The notes: generated by a model not told the origin, from the letters alone. Counted from the stretch's first letter, positions 35,428 through 45,106 are shown. The stretch: DNA of 64,000 nucleotides from JAYZDK01 sp964604165 (GCA_964604165.1 CAZRYF010000017.1:5696-69695), one strand, 5' to 3'. Numbers and translations: made by a program.

Positions 35428-37254
35428 ATGCCCGATGCCGAAAAGCCACTGCCTCGCGGGTCGGCGCTGCCTCGCGGGTCGGAACCGCCACACACGTGGA
35501 GACTGCCACGCTGGTGGGCGTTTTGGCTGATCCTGGGAGTCGGGTTGTGGCTCACGACTCCGTTGTGGGGCGCCACCGGACATGTCTTTGGAGGCATCCT
35601 CGTGAGCGACGGGGCCCAGGGGCCCTGGTTCTATGACTTTGTGGCCCGGGCCCTCCTGGAAGGAGGCGGCCTCGACCGCTTGACAGACTTCAACCACCCG
35701 GCGCCCACCGCACGCCAAGACGAGATTCCAGGCATTGGGGATGCCATTCTCGCCGCTCCTGCGGCCTGGCTCTTCGATTGGCCCCGGCAGTACGGAGTGG
35801 CCCAGTCCCTGGCCATTCTGGTGAACGGTCTTGGCTTTGCCTGGTTGGCCCGCACCATGGGGTGCCGGGGGCTGGGGGTGGCGCTCTCGGGAGTCCTGGG
35901 ACTCTGCTGCACCCCTGCCCTCAAGGAACTTCACCTGGCCCGGGTCAACGCGGCCTGGCCCGGGGTTCCCGCAGCGGCGCTGGCAGCCTGGCTCGATCTC
36001 ATGGACCCAAAGCTTCGACCCAACCGGTTTCACGGCTTGTTCCGGCTTTTACTTGCAGCCGTACTGGGGGCCCTGGCGGCGGCGACCTACCCACCCTTTG
36101 TGGTCATGTTGGTGCCCGTGGGGCTCGTGCTTGCTGCACCCCGGCTTTACCGCGCCGGGCGCATGGAGTGGGGCCTTGCCCTCCTGGCCGTGGCATTGGC
36201 TCTTGGGTTCTTGTGGCCGGAACTGGAAGGAATCCGCGACTCCCCTCGGGTCTCAAATCCCGAATGTGTGCCCGGGACCTGTCCCACGGAAGTGCAACCC
36301 GGCGGCACCTTGCGGGCCCTTGTACCCCTGGCCTGCATTCTCGAGGGGTTCTGCCCGAGGGGAACCCTGGCGGTCCAGGTGGATCAGTGGTTTCGCCTGA
36401 GGGATGCGGGCAGTGTTCGCATGGGGGCCGGCTTGGCTGTCGGCACCTGGATCTTGGCGCTGGTGGCCCCTCTGCACCGGAATGGGCGGCGCATCATCTG
36501 GGGATGCCTCGCCTGTTTTGGGGGCTTGGCATTCCTGGCTCTGGGCCCTTGCGCCGCATGGACAGAGGGTCGCCCCATGGGGGCTGCCACCTGGCCACTG
36601 TTTCGCAGCTTCCTTCCCCGGTTCTGGTGTGAGACCGCAGTGCTCCACGACTTCGGACGTTTTGCGACCATGGCGGCGTTGGTGGCAGCCCCCTTGTCGG
36701 GTCTGGCGGTGGAAGGAATCGACAATCGCCTGAGGAACCGAGCGGGACTCGTGCGCTGGGCAGGGTGGCTGATCGCAGCAATGGCCGCAGCACAGGCCCT
36801 CTCCTACACAGTGGGCCAGCTGACCTTGCCCCAACGGTGGGAGAAAGTGCCCACAAGTCCTACCGCAGCCTTCCTGCGACAGGCCCCTGCGGGGCCCGTC
36901 GCCGAGCTGCCCTTCGACAGCGGCCTACAGTTTCTGTCTGTCATGGAGGCCCCTGATCACCCCCGCATCAATCCCTTCAACGCGGTGGATGGCCCTCCAG
37001 CCTCAGATCCCTTCCTCTCCTGGCTCTATGCACTGGGCAGGGGGCGATTGGATGAGCCCATGCCCTCCCAGACCCATGCGCTCCGGTCCGGGGTGCGATG
37101 GGTGATTTTCGATCCGACCCGATGCCGGGCACCCTACATGCGGGAGCAAGCTCCTTGCTCCGATGCCGTCGCGCTGGAGTTGGAGAAGGTGTTGGGTGTC
37201 CCCGAGAAACTGGAGCAAGGAGCCCTGGCATGGGAGGTGAGCGGCGATGATTGA
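35428..37254 (+). CDS. Polytopic membrane protein, tandem paralogue 1 (GT-C-like)
   Basis: 608 residues with about ten to eleven helices, starting three bases after the recQ stop with AGGATAGGG as ribosome site. GPWFYDFVARALLEGGGLDRLTDFNHP, LFDWPRQYGVAQSLAILVNGLGFAWLARTMGCRGLG and LHLARVNAAWPG recur almost word for word in the next gene. A soluble C-terminal tail follows (VAELPFDSGLQFLSVMEAPDHPRINPFNAVDG). The topology is GT-C-like. The N-terminus contains a doubled ALPRGSE/PLPRGSA segment from an 18-base duplication near 35451-35486. Function unknown. Confidence 0.8.
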   Translation: MPDAEKPLPRGSALPRGSEPPHTWRLPRWWAFWLILGVGLWLTTPLWGATGHVFGGILVSDGAQGPWFYDFVARALLEGGGLDRLTDFNHPAPTARQDEIPGIGDAILAAPAAWLFDWPRQYGVAQSLAILVNGLGFAWLARTMGCRGLGVALSGVLGLCCTPALKELHLARVNAAWPGVPAAALAAWLDLMDPKLRPNRFHGLFRLLLAAVLGALAAATYPPFVVMLVPVGLVLAAPRLYRAGRMEWGLALLAVALALGFLWPELEGIRDSPRVSNPECVPGTCPTEVQPGGTLRALVPLACILEGFCPRGTLAVQVDQWFRLRDAGSVRMGAGLAVGTWILALVAPLHRNGRRIIWGCLACFGGLAFLALGPCAAWTEGRPMGAATWPLFRSFLPRFWCETAVLHDFGRFATMAALVAAPLSGLAVEGIDNRLRNRAGLVRWAGWLIAAMAAAQALSYTVGQLTLPQRWEKVPTSPTAAFLRQAPAGPVAELPFDSGLQFLSVMEAPDHPRINPFNAVDGPPASDPFLSWLYALGRGRLDEPMPSQTHALRSGVRWVIFDPTRCRAPYMREQAPCSDAVALELEKVLGVPEKLEQGALAWEVSGDD

Positions 37255-38908
37255 TCGAGCCAAACACGCCGCGGCCTGGGGCCTTGTGGTTGCCGTCGCC
37301 TTCTGGGTTTCCTGGCCCCTGTGGACAGCAGAGACCTCGTTCTATGGGGCACTGACCGGGGACAACGTGCAGACCGCCTGGTTCTACGACTGGACAGCCC
37401 GCACCTTGGCTGCTGGCGGTGACCTCGGGCGCCTGTCGGATTTCAACCACCCGAACCCCTACGAACGGGCAGTGGATTTTCCCGCCGTAATGGATGCTGT
37501 CCTTGCTGCTCCCATGGCTTGGGCCTTTGATTGGCCCCGGCAGTTCGGAGCAGCCCAGGGACTAGCGGTTCTCTGCAATGCCCTGGGATTTGCCTGGCTC
37601 GCACGGGCCCTCGGGGCGCGAGGACTGGGCATCGTGGTGGCGGGTGTTCTCGGCGCATGCTGCCACCCTGCCTGGAAGGCACTGCACATGGCCCGCATGA
37701 ATGCGGCCTGGCCCGGACTCTCGGCCGCCGCCCTTGGGGCCACCGCAGAGGTGCTACGCCCGGGTGGATTCTCCTGGTCCAGGCCAGCCTGGGCCGTGGT
37801 GGCTGGCGCACTGGGGGCAGCAGCGGCCACCGCCTATCCGCCCTTCCTTGTCATGCTTGCCCCCTTTGGAATCATCCTCGTCTTGGGAGAGTGCCGCCGG
37901 TCCAGTCCATGGGGCTGGTTCTTTCTGTGTGTCGCCCTTGCATTGGGCGTGGGACTGGCCTTTGGAGAGCTCTCAAGCATTCTCGGGTCCAGTCGAATTG
38001 CGCCGGAAGCCTGGGATGCAGCCACATGTCTCACGGCAGCATGTCCAGATGCCACGCTGACGGTTCCCGCTTCCCGTTTCTTTCTTCGGGCACCCCCCAC
38101 CGGGAGGGAGCAGATGCTGGCGGGCATGGCCCTGTCCGCTTGGGTGCTGTCCCCGCTGTGTCTGCTGGCCCCCAATCGACGCGGGGTGGGAGTCGCCGGC
38201 CTTGTGTGTCTGGTCGTCTTGGGAGGGCTCGCCCTGGGCCCCTGCCCCACCTGGGCAGGCCAAAGTGCTCCTGGCACCTGGCCCGAATTCCTCACCCGGG
38301 CTGCCTGCCGAGTGTCCGTTGTGCACGACTACGGTCGGTTTTCTGCCATCGGCGCAGCCATTGGAGCGGGCCTGACGGGTTGCGGATTGGAAGCACTGCA
38401 CCGGCGTCTCTCCGGTAGAGCCCGGTGGGGGGCGGTTCTCCTGGCCGGTGCCGTGCTGGGATTGAGCGGCCGATACACCTTGGGACAGGTCACACATCCG
38501 AACCGGTGGACCCAGGTTCCCCACCTGGCAACCACCGAGTTCCTCGCATCCATCGAGACCCCCGTGGCGGAGCTTCCCTTCGATCCCTCCATCCAGTATC
38601 TCTCGGTGTTGGAGACGCCGGGGATTCCCCGGGCGAATCCCATTCGACGGTCTGATGCTCGCCGAGAATCCGATCCGTTCAGAACGTGGCTACACCAATT
38701 GAGCACGGGAAAGGTGCCCGACACCGCCCCCACTCTGGACCAGGCCCGGGAATCCGGTCTTGGATGGGTGCTGTTTGATCCATCCCGTTGTGGACCGCCC
38801 TACCCACCGCCTGAAGCCTGCTCGTCCCGGGTTTCATCCGCCATCGCACAGGTACTCGGCCAGCCCATTGCTGCCGGAGGCACAGCAAGGGCTTGGTCGA
38901 TCAGGTGA
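37247..38908 (+). CDS. Polytopic membrane protein, tandem paralogue 2 (GT-C-like)
   Basis: 553 residues. The ATG at 37247 overlaps the end of paralogue 1 by eight bases and has GGGAGG in front. It repeats the same blocks: TAWFYDWTARTLAAGGDLGRLSDFNHP, AFDWPRQFGAAQGLAVLCNALGFAWLARALGARGLG, LHMARMNAAWPG and a tail with VAELPFDPSIQYLSVLETPGIPRANPI. The pair clearly arose by gene duplication and has diverged. The shared C-terminal ELPFD motif suggests a conserved periplasmic function. The final eight bases overlap the convergent glycosidase-like gene. Confidence 0.8.
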   Translation: MIDRAKHAAAWGLVVAVAFWVSWPLWTAETSFYGALTGDNVQTAWFYDWTARTLAAGGDLGRLSDFNHPNPYERAVDFPAVMDAVLAAPMAWAFDWPRQFGAAQGLAVLCNALGFAWLARALGARGLGIVVAGVLGACCHPAWKALHMARMNAAWPGLSAAALGATAEVLRPGGFSWSRPAWAVVAGALGAAAATAYPPFLVMLAPFGIILVLGECRRSSPWGWFFLCVALALGVGLAFGELSSILGSSRIAPEAWDAATCLTAACPDATLTVPASRFFLRAPPTGREQMLAGMALSAWVLSPLCLLAPNRRGVGVAGLVCLVVLGGLALGPCPTWAGQSAPGTWPEFLTRAACRVSVVHDYGRFSAIGAAIGAGLTGCGLEALHRRLSGRARWGAVLLAGAVLGLSGRYTLGQVTHPNRWTQVPHLATTEFLASIETPVAELPFDPSIQYLSVLETPGIPRANPIRRSDARRESDPFRTWLHQLSTGKVPDTAPTLDQARESGLGWVLFDPSRCGPPYPPPEACSSRVSSAIAQVLGQPIAAGGTARAWSIR

Positions 38909-41207
38909 TCTCCAGCACGGCTTCGGAGCCGCGCACCTCCACGCTGTCCACCACCAACCGGCCCTCCTCGCCCTTTGGCTTGTGCCACACAATGCGCCTG
39001 GGCCTCTCTCGCCAACGTCCCACCAAGCGCACAACCCCTCCTTCTGCCTGCAGGTCCACGGCCCCAAAGCGGGTCGGCACGTTCTCAAGAAGGGTAGACC
39101 GGTCCCACCACCGGCGATCCGTGCCCCGAAACAGGTGCAAAACACCTCCTTCCTCACAGAGAACGAGCGACCGGCACAGGCTCACAAAGTCTGCGGCTGC
39201 CCAGCCAGAGTCGCCATCTCCCATGACGCCCCCCCTCTTCGGATGAAAGGCCTCAGGCCAGCATCCCGTCGGGGTGGCGTGCTCCGCCAGGTAGTCCAAT
39301 TGGGTGACAGCCTTGGTATCACCATCCAAGAGCCTCGCCTGGGCCAGGTGGCAAGTGAGGTAGGCATTGACACCCGAGTGGACCACGTCGTGAAAGAGGC
39401 CCTCCTCGTGCATGCAGTGATCCAAAAGCCAACGCACTGTCTGCCGCATGGCAGGCTCTCCCGCCCCCAACAGACCCAGGGGCCAGACCGCAGCCAGCAC
39501 AGACACCGCAGCCGAGTCCATAGATCGACCCGGCGCTGCCGGCACGGGCCCCTCCCCCATGCGAGTTCTAAGACGCTCCAGCACAACCCCATGAACCCCC
39601 ATGAATTCCCGGGCATCTCGGCGCTTACCCAGGCGCTCCGCCGCCTCTGCCGCATCCCGCAGGCCCGCACAGCACCACAAGGCATCCCAGTAGTACCGGT
39701 CTGCCGGCCCCAGGTGTTCGGCAGACCATCCCGCCGGCATCATTCCATCGCTCTGCACCCGAGCGATCCAACGTGCAGCCCGGGAAACGGATGGATACAT
39801 CCGTCGCAAGAATGAAACATTTCCGGTCAAACGGAATGTATCAAGAATACTCCAAACGGCTTGCCCGGTACCATCCCACTCTCCCCCCTGGGAGAGCCAG
39901 GCACCGGATCGTTCCTGGCGAGCCACCCATCCCTGCTGGATCTGAGCCGTGCGTCGCACATGACCGAGCCGTGACAAGGCCGCCAACATGTACGCGGCGT
40001 CCCGGTACCAGAAGTCGTGGTAGGTGGAGGGACCTGGGGTGATGAGATCGTCATCACAAAGGGCCAAGAGGGTCGTAACACAAGAATCAAAGAGCCGAGA
40101 GTGGACCGGAACCTCAACCCTCGCCCCCGCACGCACAATTCCCTCCCAATCCGCCTTGGCGCCCGCGACCATTCTGGACGCGGAGGATCGCCGCAGCGCA
40201 TCGCCCAACGAGGCCTCCCTGGCTGCGTATACCGTCCGTTTGAAGGTCTCCTTTGGTGACAAGGTGGCCCGATAGATTTCGCAGCCCGTGGCCAGGCCCG
40301 CTTCGCAATTCACCGCGTCACGCCCCTCCCCCAGAGAGGGCCGCTGACCCGCATCCCGAAGCATTCCACCCACCATGGAGTAGGCCTCCCCACTCTTCCA
40401 GTTTGCCAGGCAGTGTGAGTCGGAAGGGTGGGGGAAAAACAGAAACGGCTTTCCATTGACCCACCACCAGCCATCATTCTTTCGGGCCATGTCAAAAACC
40501 GGCGCAATCCCCTCCGGATTGGCGGGACGAATGGAAAAAGCGAGACGCACGGGACGCGGTGCCGGCGCCAGGAGACGCGCTCGGGCTGTGATGCCAAAGA
40601 CCTGTTCTCCGTCCACAACGGTGGGAAAGACATCGACTTCCACCTCGATTTCATTTCGCTGGGCCGTGGTTCGCACCATGGGATAGTTCCCGAGGCGCTC
40701 CTGGGAGAGCAGCAACCCAGAGTCCGTTCCCCAACCCGGAAGTGGTCCCAGGGTGTACATCCTCCGGGAGTCCCCGACCCATACTGCAATGGAGGGTCCG
40801 TCACGCCACGGGGTCACCCACCCACCGGGGTCCACGATGGCTTCATCCTTCCATCCCGGCAGTCCCACGGTGGTCCAATTCCGATAGGAGAGGTTCATGT
40901 GAACTGGCAGAAGAGAACGGGGAAGAAACCCGTGATCCTCTGGGTCCAGCTGTCGCACAAAAGCATAGGGCCAAGGCCGCTCTCTACCGACCGACAAGAC
41001 CCGGGCGGTGAGAACCCCTCGAGAGACCATGCGAGCGCCAAGAGAGAGCAGCTCTGCGGGAACACCGCCTCCCCCCTCGAGACCTCGCAAGGCTCGGGTA
41101 CAAGCCGCTGAGAACCTGGCATCGGTGCCCTGGAAAGCCCGGGCGAAGGCCTTTACCCGCCGGGTCGTCAACAGCCCCTCGGGCCTTTTTCCTACTCCTC
41201 TCGCCAC
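38901..41207 (-). CDS. Six-hairpin glycosidase-like protein
   Basis: 768 residues from the GTG at 41207, which has GGAG six bases upstream and overlaps the glpD stop by 16 bases; a TTG at 41171 with GAGGGG is an alternative. The C-terminal 400 residues have the rhythm of an (alpha/alpha)6 barrel: LITPGPSTYHDFWYRDAAYMLAALSRLGH, SQGGEWDGTGQAVWSILDTFRLTG, YYWDALWCCAGLRDAAEAAERLGK, SGVNAYLTCHLAQARLLDGD and MGDGDSGWAAADFVSLCRSL. This resembles GH15/GH63/GH78-type glycosidases. The N-terminal half is beta-rich. No signal peptide, so it may be cytoplasmic. Last gene of a five-gene operon. Confidence 0.75.
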   Translation of the reverse strand: MARGVGKRPEGLLTTRRVKAFARAFQGTDARFSAACTRALRGLEGGGGVPAELLSLGARMVSRGVLTARVLSVGRERPWPYAFVRQLDPEDHGFLPRSLLPVHMNLSYRNWTTVGLPGWKDEAIVDPGGWVTPWRDGPSIAVWVGDSRRMYTLGPLPGWGTDSGLLLSQERLGNYPMVRTTAQRNEIEVEVDVFPTVVDGEQVFGITARARLLAPAPRPVRLAFSIRPANPEGIAPVFDMARKNDGWWWVNGKPFLFFPHPSDSHCLANWKSGEAYSMVGGMLRDAGQRPSLGEGRDAVNCEAGLATGCEIYRATLSPKETFKRTVYAAREASLGDALRRSSASRMVAGAKADWEGIVRAGARVEVPVHSRLFDSCVTTLLALCDDDLITPGPSTYHDFWYRDAAYMLAALSRLGHVRRTAQIQQGWVARQERSGAWLSQGGEWDGTGQAVWSILDTFRLTGNVSFLRRMYPSVSRAARWIARVQSDGMMPAGWSAEHLGPADRYYWDALWCCAGLRDAAEAAERLGKRRDAREFMGVHGVVLERLRTRMGEGPVPAAPGRSMDSAAVSVLAAVWPLGLLGAGEPAMRQTVRWLLDHCMHEEGLFHDVVHSGVNAYLTCHLAQARLLDGDTKAVTQLDYLAEHATPTGCWPEAFHPKRGGVMGDGDSGWAAADFVSLCRSLVLCEEGGVLHLFRGTDRRWWDRSTLLENVPTRFGAVDLQAEGGVVRLVGRWRERPRRIVWHKPKGEEGRLVVDSVEVRGSEAVLEIT

Positions 41208-42841
41208 CTGCGGCTCCGCGCTACTTCTGCCCTGTAAGCAGACAATTCTTCCTCTCGGCGGGCATCGCTCCAACCCAAAAGGGCCTGCATACGCTCCGCG
41301 ATTCGAGGGGCCACATCCAGGCCCTGGTTACCGTCTCGAAAATAGAGTTGGGTGCGTCGCACCATCAGGTCTTCAAGAGTCTGTGCCATCTCTTCCTCTA
41401 TCGCCCAATCCACAATGCCAAGCACTTCTGGCCGTCCATCCACAAGGGGTGTCCCTCCGTCCTCCGAGAGGGAGGCGGCAATGTCAATGCCCCGGGTGCC
41501 ATAGCGCCGGGCCAGGTGCAGCGCAGCCTCGGGAGAGATGCCATGAGTCGCCCCGGCTCGGACCTTCTCCGCCACCGCCTCCAGGTCGCCATTCAAGGGC
41601 CAGCCCACTGCACCGGGCAGCGGTTCCTGGTCCGTCTTTGAAGGCGCCAGGTCTCCCTTGCCATTGTCCATAAGCTGCACAGCCTTCTCCACCACCTCCT
41701 CTGCCATGAGCCGGTAGGTCGTGAGCTTGCCCCCCGCGATGGTCAGCAATCCGTTCTCATCCACAAATAGCTCGTGTTCTCTCGACACAGACGATTCCAT
41801 GCGTGCGTCCGTGTCCTGAATCAACGGGCGCAAACCCGCCCACGTCGCAATGACATCGGCTCGCTCAAGCCCTGCCTCTGGAAAGTAATGGGCACATGCA
41901 GCCAGCAGGTAGTCCACGTCCTCACCCGTGGCCGCCACACTCTTGGGATCCCCGTTGAAGTCGGTGTCGGTGGTTCCGATGTAGCTCTGATCTCCCCAGG
42001 GAATCGCAAAGAGTAGCCGCTTGTCCGCTGGATGGTTGCAGACCACCGCATGGCGGACCGGAAGCCGATCCGCATCCACCACGATGTGGACACCCTTGGT
42101 GGGGCGCAACAAGTCGCTGGATTCTGCCGAGAGGGCACGCACCTTGTCCGTCCAGGGGCCCGTGGCATTCACCACCACCTTGGCCTGCACGTCCAGGGAC
42201 TCCCCAGAAAGTGCATCTCGAACGCGCACCCCATTCACCCGTCCCTGGTCACTCTTGAAGAGCGACTCCACCCGAGCATGGTTCAACACTGTCGCGCCCG
42301 CATGTATGGCGTCCAGCGCCGTCTCCAGGGTGAGCCGTGCGTCATCAGTGGCTGCATCGTAGTAGAGGGGCGCACCCTTCAGGCCATCGCAAGCAAGAAT
42401 AGGCTCCTCTTCCTTCACCTGGCGTACCCGCAGGTTTCTGTGGAGCTTTGGGCTCCGAAAGAGGGAGAGCCCCTCGTAAACCCAGAGACCCGCCTTCACA
42501 AACCCCAAGCTGTGGGGGCCATTGGCGTAGACCGGAAACAGGAAAGCCTGCGCCCGAACCAAGTGAGGCGCAATGCGCATCAGCGTCTGTCGTTCCGTCA
42601 CCGCCTCGTGGACCAATGAAAACTCCCACTGCTCCAGGTACCGCAACCCCCCATGAATGAGCTTGGAACTGCGCGAGGAGGTGCCCGATGCAAGATCGTT
42701 GGCTTCAATCAATGCGCAGCGAAGCCCCCTTCGGGCGGCATCCCGGATCACACCACAACCGGTGATGCCTCCCCCCACCACCACCAGGTCGAAGGCTTCC
42801 TGTCCCAAGCGGGAGACCATTGCATCGCGAGAGGGGATCAT
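41192..42841 (-). CDS. glpD: Aerobic glycerol-3-phosphate dehydrogenase
   Basis: 549 residues, normal length. FDLVVVGGGITGCGVIRDAARRGLRCALIEANDLASGTSSRSSKLIHGGLRYLE is the FAD-binding region of GlpD. ATGPWTDKVR, PTKGVHIVVD and GDQSYIGTTDTDF follow, then a helical C-terminal domain. It oxidises sn-glycerol-3-phosphate to dihydroxyacetone phosphate and passes electrons to quinone at the inner membrane. Its start overlaps the stop of the upstream lipoprotein gene (ATGA). No glpK or glpF is near, so it is placed in an unusual operon. Confidence 0.95.
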   Translation of the reverse strand: MIPSRDAMVSRLGQEAFDLVVVGGGITGCGVIRDAARRGLRCALIEANDLASGTSSRSSKLIHGGLRYLEQWEFSLVHEAVTERQTLMRIAPHLVRAQAFLFPVYANGPHSLGFVKAGLWVYEGLSLFRSPKLHRNLRVRQVKEEEPILACDGLKGAPLYYDAATDDARLTLETALDAIHAGATVLNHARVESLFKSDQGRVNGVRVRDALSGESLDVQAKVVVNATGPWTDKVRALSAESSDLLRPTKGVHIVVDADRLPVRHAVVCNHPADKRLLFAIPWGDQSYIGTTDTDFNGDPKSVAATGEDVDYLLAACAHYFPEAGLERADVIATWAGLRPLIQDTDARMESSVSREHELFVDENGLLTIAGGKLTTYRLMAEEVVEKAVQLMDNGKGDLAPSKTDQEPLPGAVGWPLNGDLEAVAEKVRAGATHGISPEAALHLARRYGTRGIDIAASLSEDGGTPLVDGRPEVLGIVDWAIEEEMAQTLEDLMVRRTQLYFRDGNQGLDVAPRIAERMQALLGWSDARREEELSAYRAEVARSRRWREE

Positions 42842-43971
42842 TCTTCCAGCGCTTCCATCCAGCCAGGGAGCTTGGCACTTGCGACCAAAGCCTGCCAGAC
42901 CAGGTCCTTGAGAATGGTCTCGTCTCCTTCCAGCATTTCCTGAACTCTTGGATTATCTTGTCCCACAAGCTGTGCATAGAGATGCGCTGCGGTCCATCGC
43001 ACGCGATCCCGAGAGTCCTCCAGAAACTCCACCAATGCTTGGGGAGGGGCCTTTTCCAAACAGAAGATCGCATGGAGGACGGCCACATCCAGGTCATCAC
43101 CGTCCGTGACCCCCACAAGGCGCCTCCCGCCCCCCCAGGTGCCTGTGCGATTCAGGTGACTTGTGCCCTGTGCCTGTGCGGGAGCACTGTACCGAACCGA
43201 GCGACTTCCCCGGCGAATTGGGCTGCCCTCTGCGGGGCGTTGAGCCCCTTCCCAGATGCGGCGCACTTCCGAGGCCACCCGGTCTGCGGGCTGGCCACCT
43301 TTCGCTGCCACCAACCGCACGGCTTCCAGAGCAAAGGCTGTGCGGGCAGGGGCTGCATGGGCGCCGGTTGCAGATCGAGCCAGAGATGGATCCGCAAGGC
43401 CCGACCCGAAATACACATTGAACCAGGCTGCCGCAATCAGCTGGTCCATGGCCTCCTCTTGAAGATCCTCCCTCAGTCCCGAAGAGGCGAGACGAACCTC
43501 GTCCTCGAAAGCCATCAAAAGCCCGAATGCTTCCTCTGAGCCCGGGCCGATGAAGCCCTCCCCCTCTCCTTCCCCCCCATCAATGTACACGCGAACACGG
43601 GCTTCCCATCGGGGATATCGCCAGGCAGTCTGGATCACGCAATCCGAAGCAAAGTCGCCTGCCTTGGCGCAGTGTCGCAGCGCCACCTGGACACGTCCAA
43701 CCCGCCCCAGCTCTTCGGCCACCCTGAAGTGGCACTCATCCCTCCACAATGAATCTCGGACCGCCCCGCAGGCCAGCCCCGCCGCATCGACATCACCGCT
43801 GGCAGCCGACTCAATGGCTCGCACCACCCGACACGTGGTGGCCATCTCCGTAAACAATGCCTGGTCACAGTCGGCCAGGGCGGTGGCATCGTCCACGAGC
43901 GCGTGCTTTGCGAATGGCTCGGCTTCCTCGTCCCCACAGGCAAGCAACCAGAGAGAGAGAACTCCGATCAT
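42838..43971 (-). CDS. Helical-repeat lipoprotein of unknown function
   Basis: 377 residues, lipobox LSLWLLAC. The mature protein is helical, with cysteines in pairs (ADCDQALFTEMATTC, DAAGLACGAVRDSLWRDEC, RHCAKAGDFASDC) that look like Sel1/TPR-style helix hairpins held by disulfides. The C-terminal 90 residues (LHAIFCLEKAPPQALVEFLEDSRDRVRWTAAHLYAQL) resemble HEAT repeats. I do not recognise a family. It overlaps its neighbours by four bases on both sides. Confidence 0.72.
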   Translation of the reverse strand: MIGVLSLWLLACGDEEAEPFAKHALVDDATALADCDQALFTEMATTCRVVRAIESAASGDVDAAGLACGAVRDSLWRDECHFRVAEELGRVGRVQVALRHCAKAGDFASDCVIQTAWRYPRWEARVRVYIDGGEGEGEGFIGPGSEEAFGLLMAFEDEVRLASSGLREDLQEEAMDQLIAAAWFNVYFGSGLADPSLARSATGAHAAPARTAFALEAVRLVAAKGGQPADRVASEVRRIWEGAQRPAEGSPIRRGSRSVRYSAPAQAQGTSHLNRTGTWGGGRRLVGVTDGDDLDVAVLHAIFCLEKAPPQALVEFLEDSRDRVRWTAAHLYAQLVGQDNPRVQEMLEGDETILKDLVWQALVASAKLPGWMEALEE

Positions 43972-44288
43972 GGGCCCGCCTCGGATCGCAGGTGTTTTCT
44001 GCCCAAGAGCCTGGAACAGCGACTCTTCACCGCCGTGGTCTCCAGCCCTTCATCGCAGAGCCAACCAAGCCGGACAGGGTCCCGTACCGCAAGTCGCAGC
44101 CGCAGCAAGTCACGAGAGTGCTCGCTTGAGAGTGCATCAATCGCTTCCTGGAGCGCCTCTCGTTCGTCTCCCAATGCAACAGCTTTCTGGTACCGGCAAT
44201 CCTCAACGGCCACCGGCTCGCTCAGATCGTCACAACCACCGAGCCCAGCCTCGCCCGCACAGCCCCAGAGGAAAAACAAAAGCATCAA
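43968..44288 (-). CDS. Small lipoprotein related to its neighbour
   Basis: 106 residues, lipobox LFFLWGC. The mature part (CDDLSEPVAVEDCRYQKAVALGDEREALQEAIDALSSEHSRDLLRLRLAVRD) is helical with paired cysteines, in the same style as the first repeats of the 42838-43971 protein. It overlaps both neighbours by four bases. Function unknown; perhaps a partner of the larger lipoprotein. Confidence 0.7.
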   Translation of the reverse strand: MMLLFFLWGCAGEAGLGGCDDLSEPVAVEDCRYQKAVALGDEREALQEAIDALSSEHSRDLLRLRLAVRDPVRLGWLCDEGLETTAVKSRCSRLLGRKHLRSEAGP

Positions 44289-45106
44289 GGCTCGAAACGC
44301 TCCATGGCACCCCAGGGAACCGACTCCCCCTTTCGGATGGCATCGAAGTGTGCCCGACCCAGGGCTGCGTCTCCGGAGTCCAGACAGTGCTCATAAGCAC
44401 GCGCTTCCAGCTCCATTCGATCCTCCTGGGAACGTCCAACTGCCCCCAGGCAAGCCTGCTTGAAAGCGGCCACCGCGGTGGGGCTGTTTCGGGCCACGCG
44501 GCCGGCAATCTCCAGTCCGCGGACGAGGCCCGCGTCCACGTCGTCAGCAACCTCCTGCACAAGGCCTATTCTCACGGCTTCCTCCGCCGAGATGAGCTCC
44601 CCGGTCATGCCCAGGCGCAAGGCCTGGGGTACCCCGATCAAGCTCCATAGATTTGCGCTCCCCCCGGCACCGGGGAGAATCCCCAGCCCGGTCTCCGGCA
44701 AACCAAAGCGGGCCAAAGGGGTGGCAATCCTGTAGTCGGCGGTGATCAGGAATTCCGTACCCCACCCCAGCGCGACCCCGTGCACCACCGCCACGTGAAA
44801 GAGGGGAAGATTGCGAAACCGTGCCATGACCCTGCGCTGATTCCGAACATGGGCCGCCACCCGGTCCCGGTCCCAGCCAGTCCGTTCGGTCACATTGGCC
44901 CCCGCAATGAAGATAGGAGTGCCCCGAGAGGACAGGCGCCTTGACCAGGTCACCAGGGCCCGCGTGCCGTCCTGTTCCAGCTCCTGGGCCAGTTCATCGA
45001 AGGCAGCCACCTGTTCGGATCCCATCTCGTTGGCCTTGCCGTGATGAAACTCCAGCAGCGCGATGTCGCCCTGTCGTTCCAGCTGCCAGGACTGTGATTC
45101 AGACAC
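44285..45106 (-). CDS. Enoyl-CoA hydratase/isomerase family protein
   Basis: 273 residues from the GTG at 45106, which has GGAGG nine bases upstream; the frame is open far beyond but overlaps the divergent polyketide synthase gene. The crotonase fold is clear: FIAGANVTE (first oxyanion-hole region), HGVALGWGTEFLITADYRIATPLARFGLPETGLGILPGAGGSANLWSLIG, and ALRLGMTGELISAEEAVRIGLVQEV. Substrate unknown. It begins the minus-strand operon and is divergent from the phenolic-lipid cluster, 101 bases apart, so the two could share a regulatory region. Confidence 0.88.
   Translation of the reverse strand: MSESQSWQLERQGDIALLEFHHGKANEMGSEQVAAFDELAQELEQDGTRALVTWSRRLSSRGTPIFIAGANVTERTGWDRDRVAAHVRNQRRVMARFRNLPLFHVAVVHGVALGWGTEFLITADYRIATPLARFGLPETGLGILPGAGGSANLWSLIGVPQALRLGMTGELISAEEAVRIGLVQEVADDVDAGLVRGLEIAGRVARNSPTAVAAFKQACLGAVGRSQEDRMELEARAYEHCLDSGDAALGRAHFDAIRKGESVPWGAMERFEP

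Noticed and set aside
41173..41190. Hairpin followed by a T-run resembling a plus-strand terminator
   Set aside because: No plus-strand gene ends there; it lies within the start region of the minus-strand glycosidase-like gene and the stem is short.
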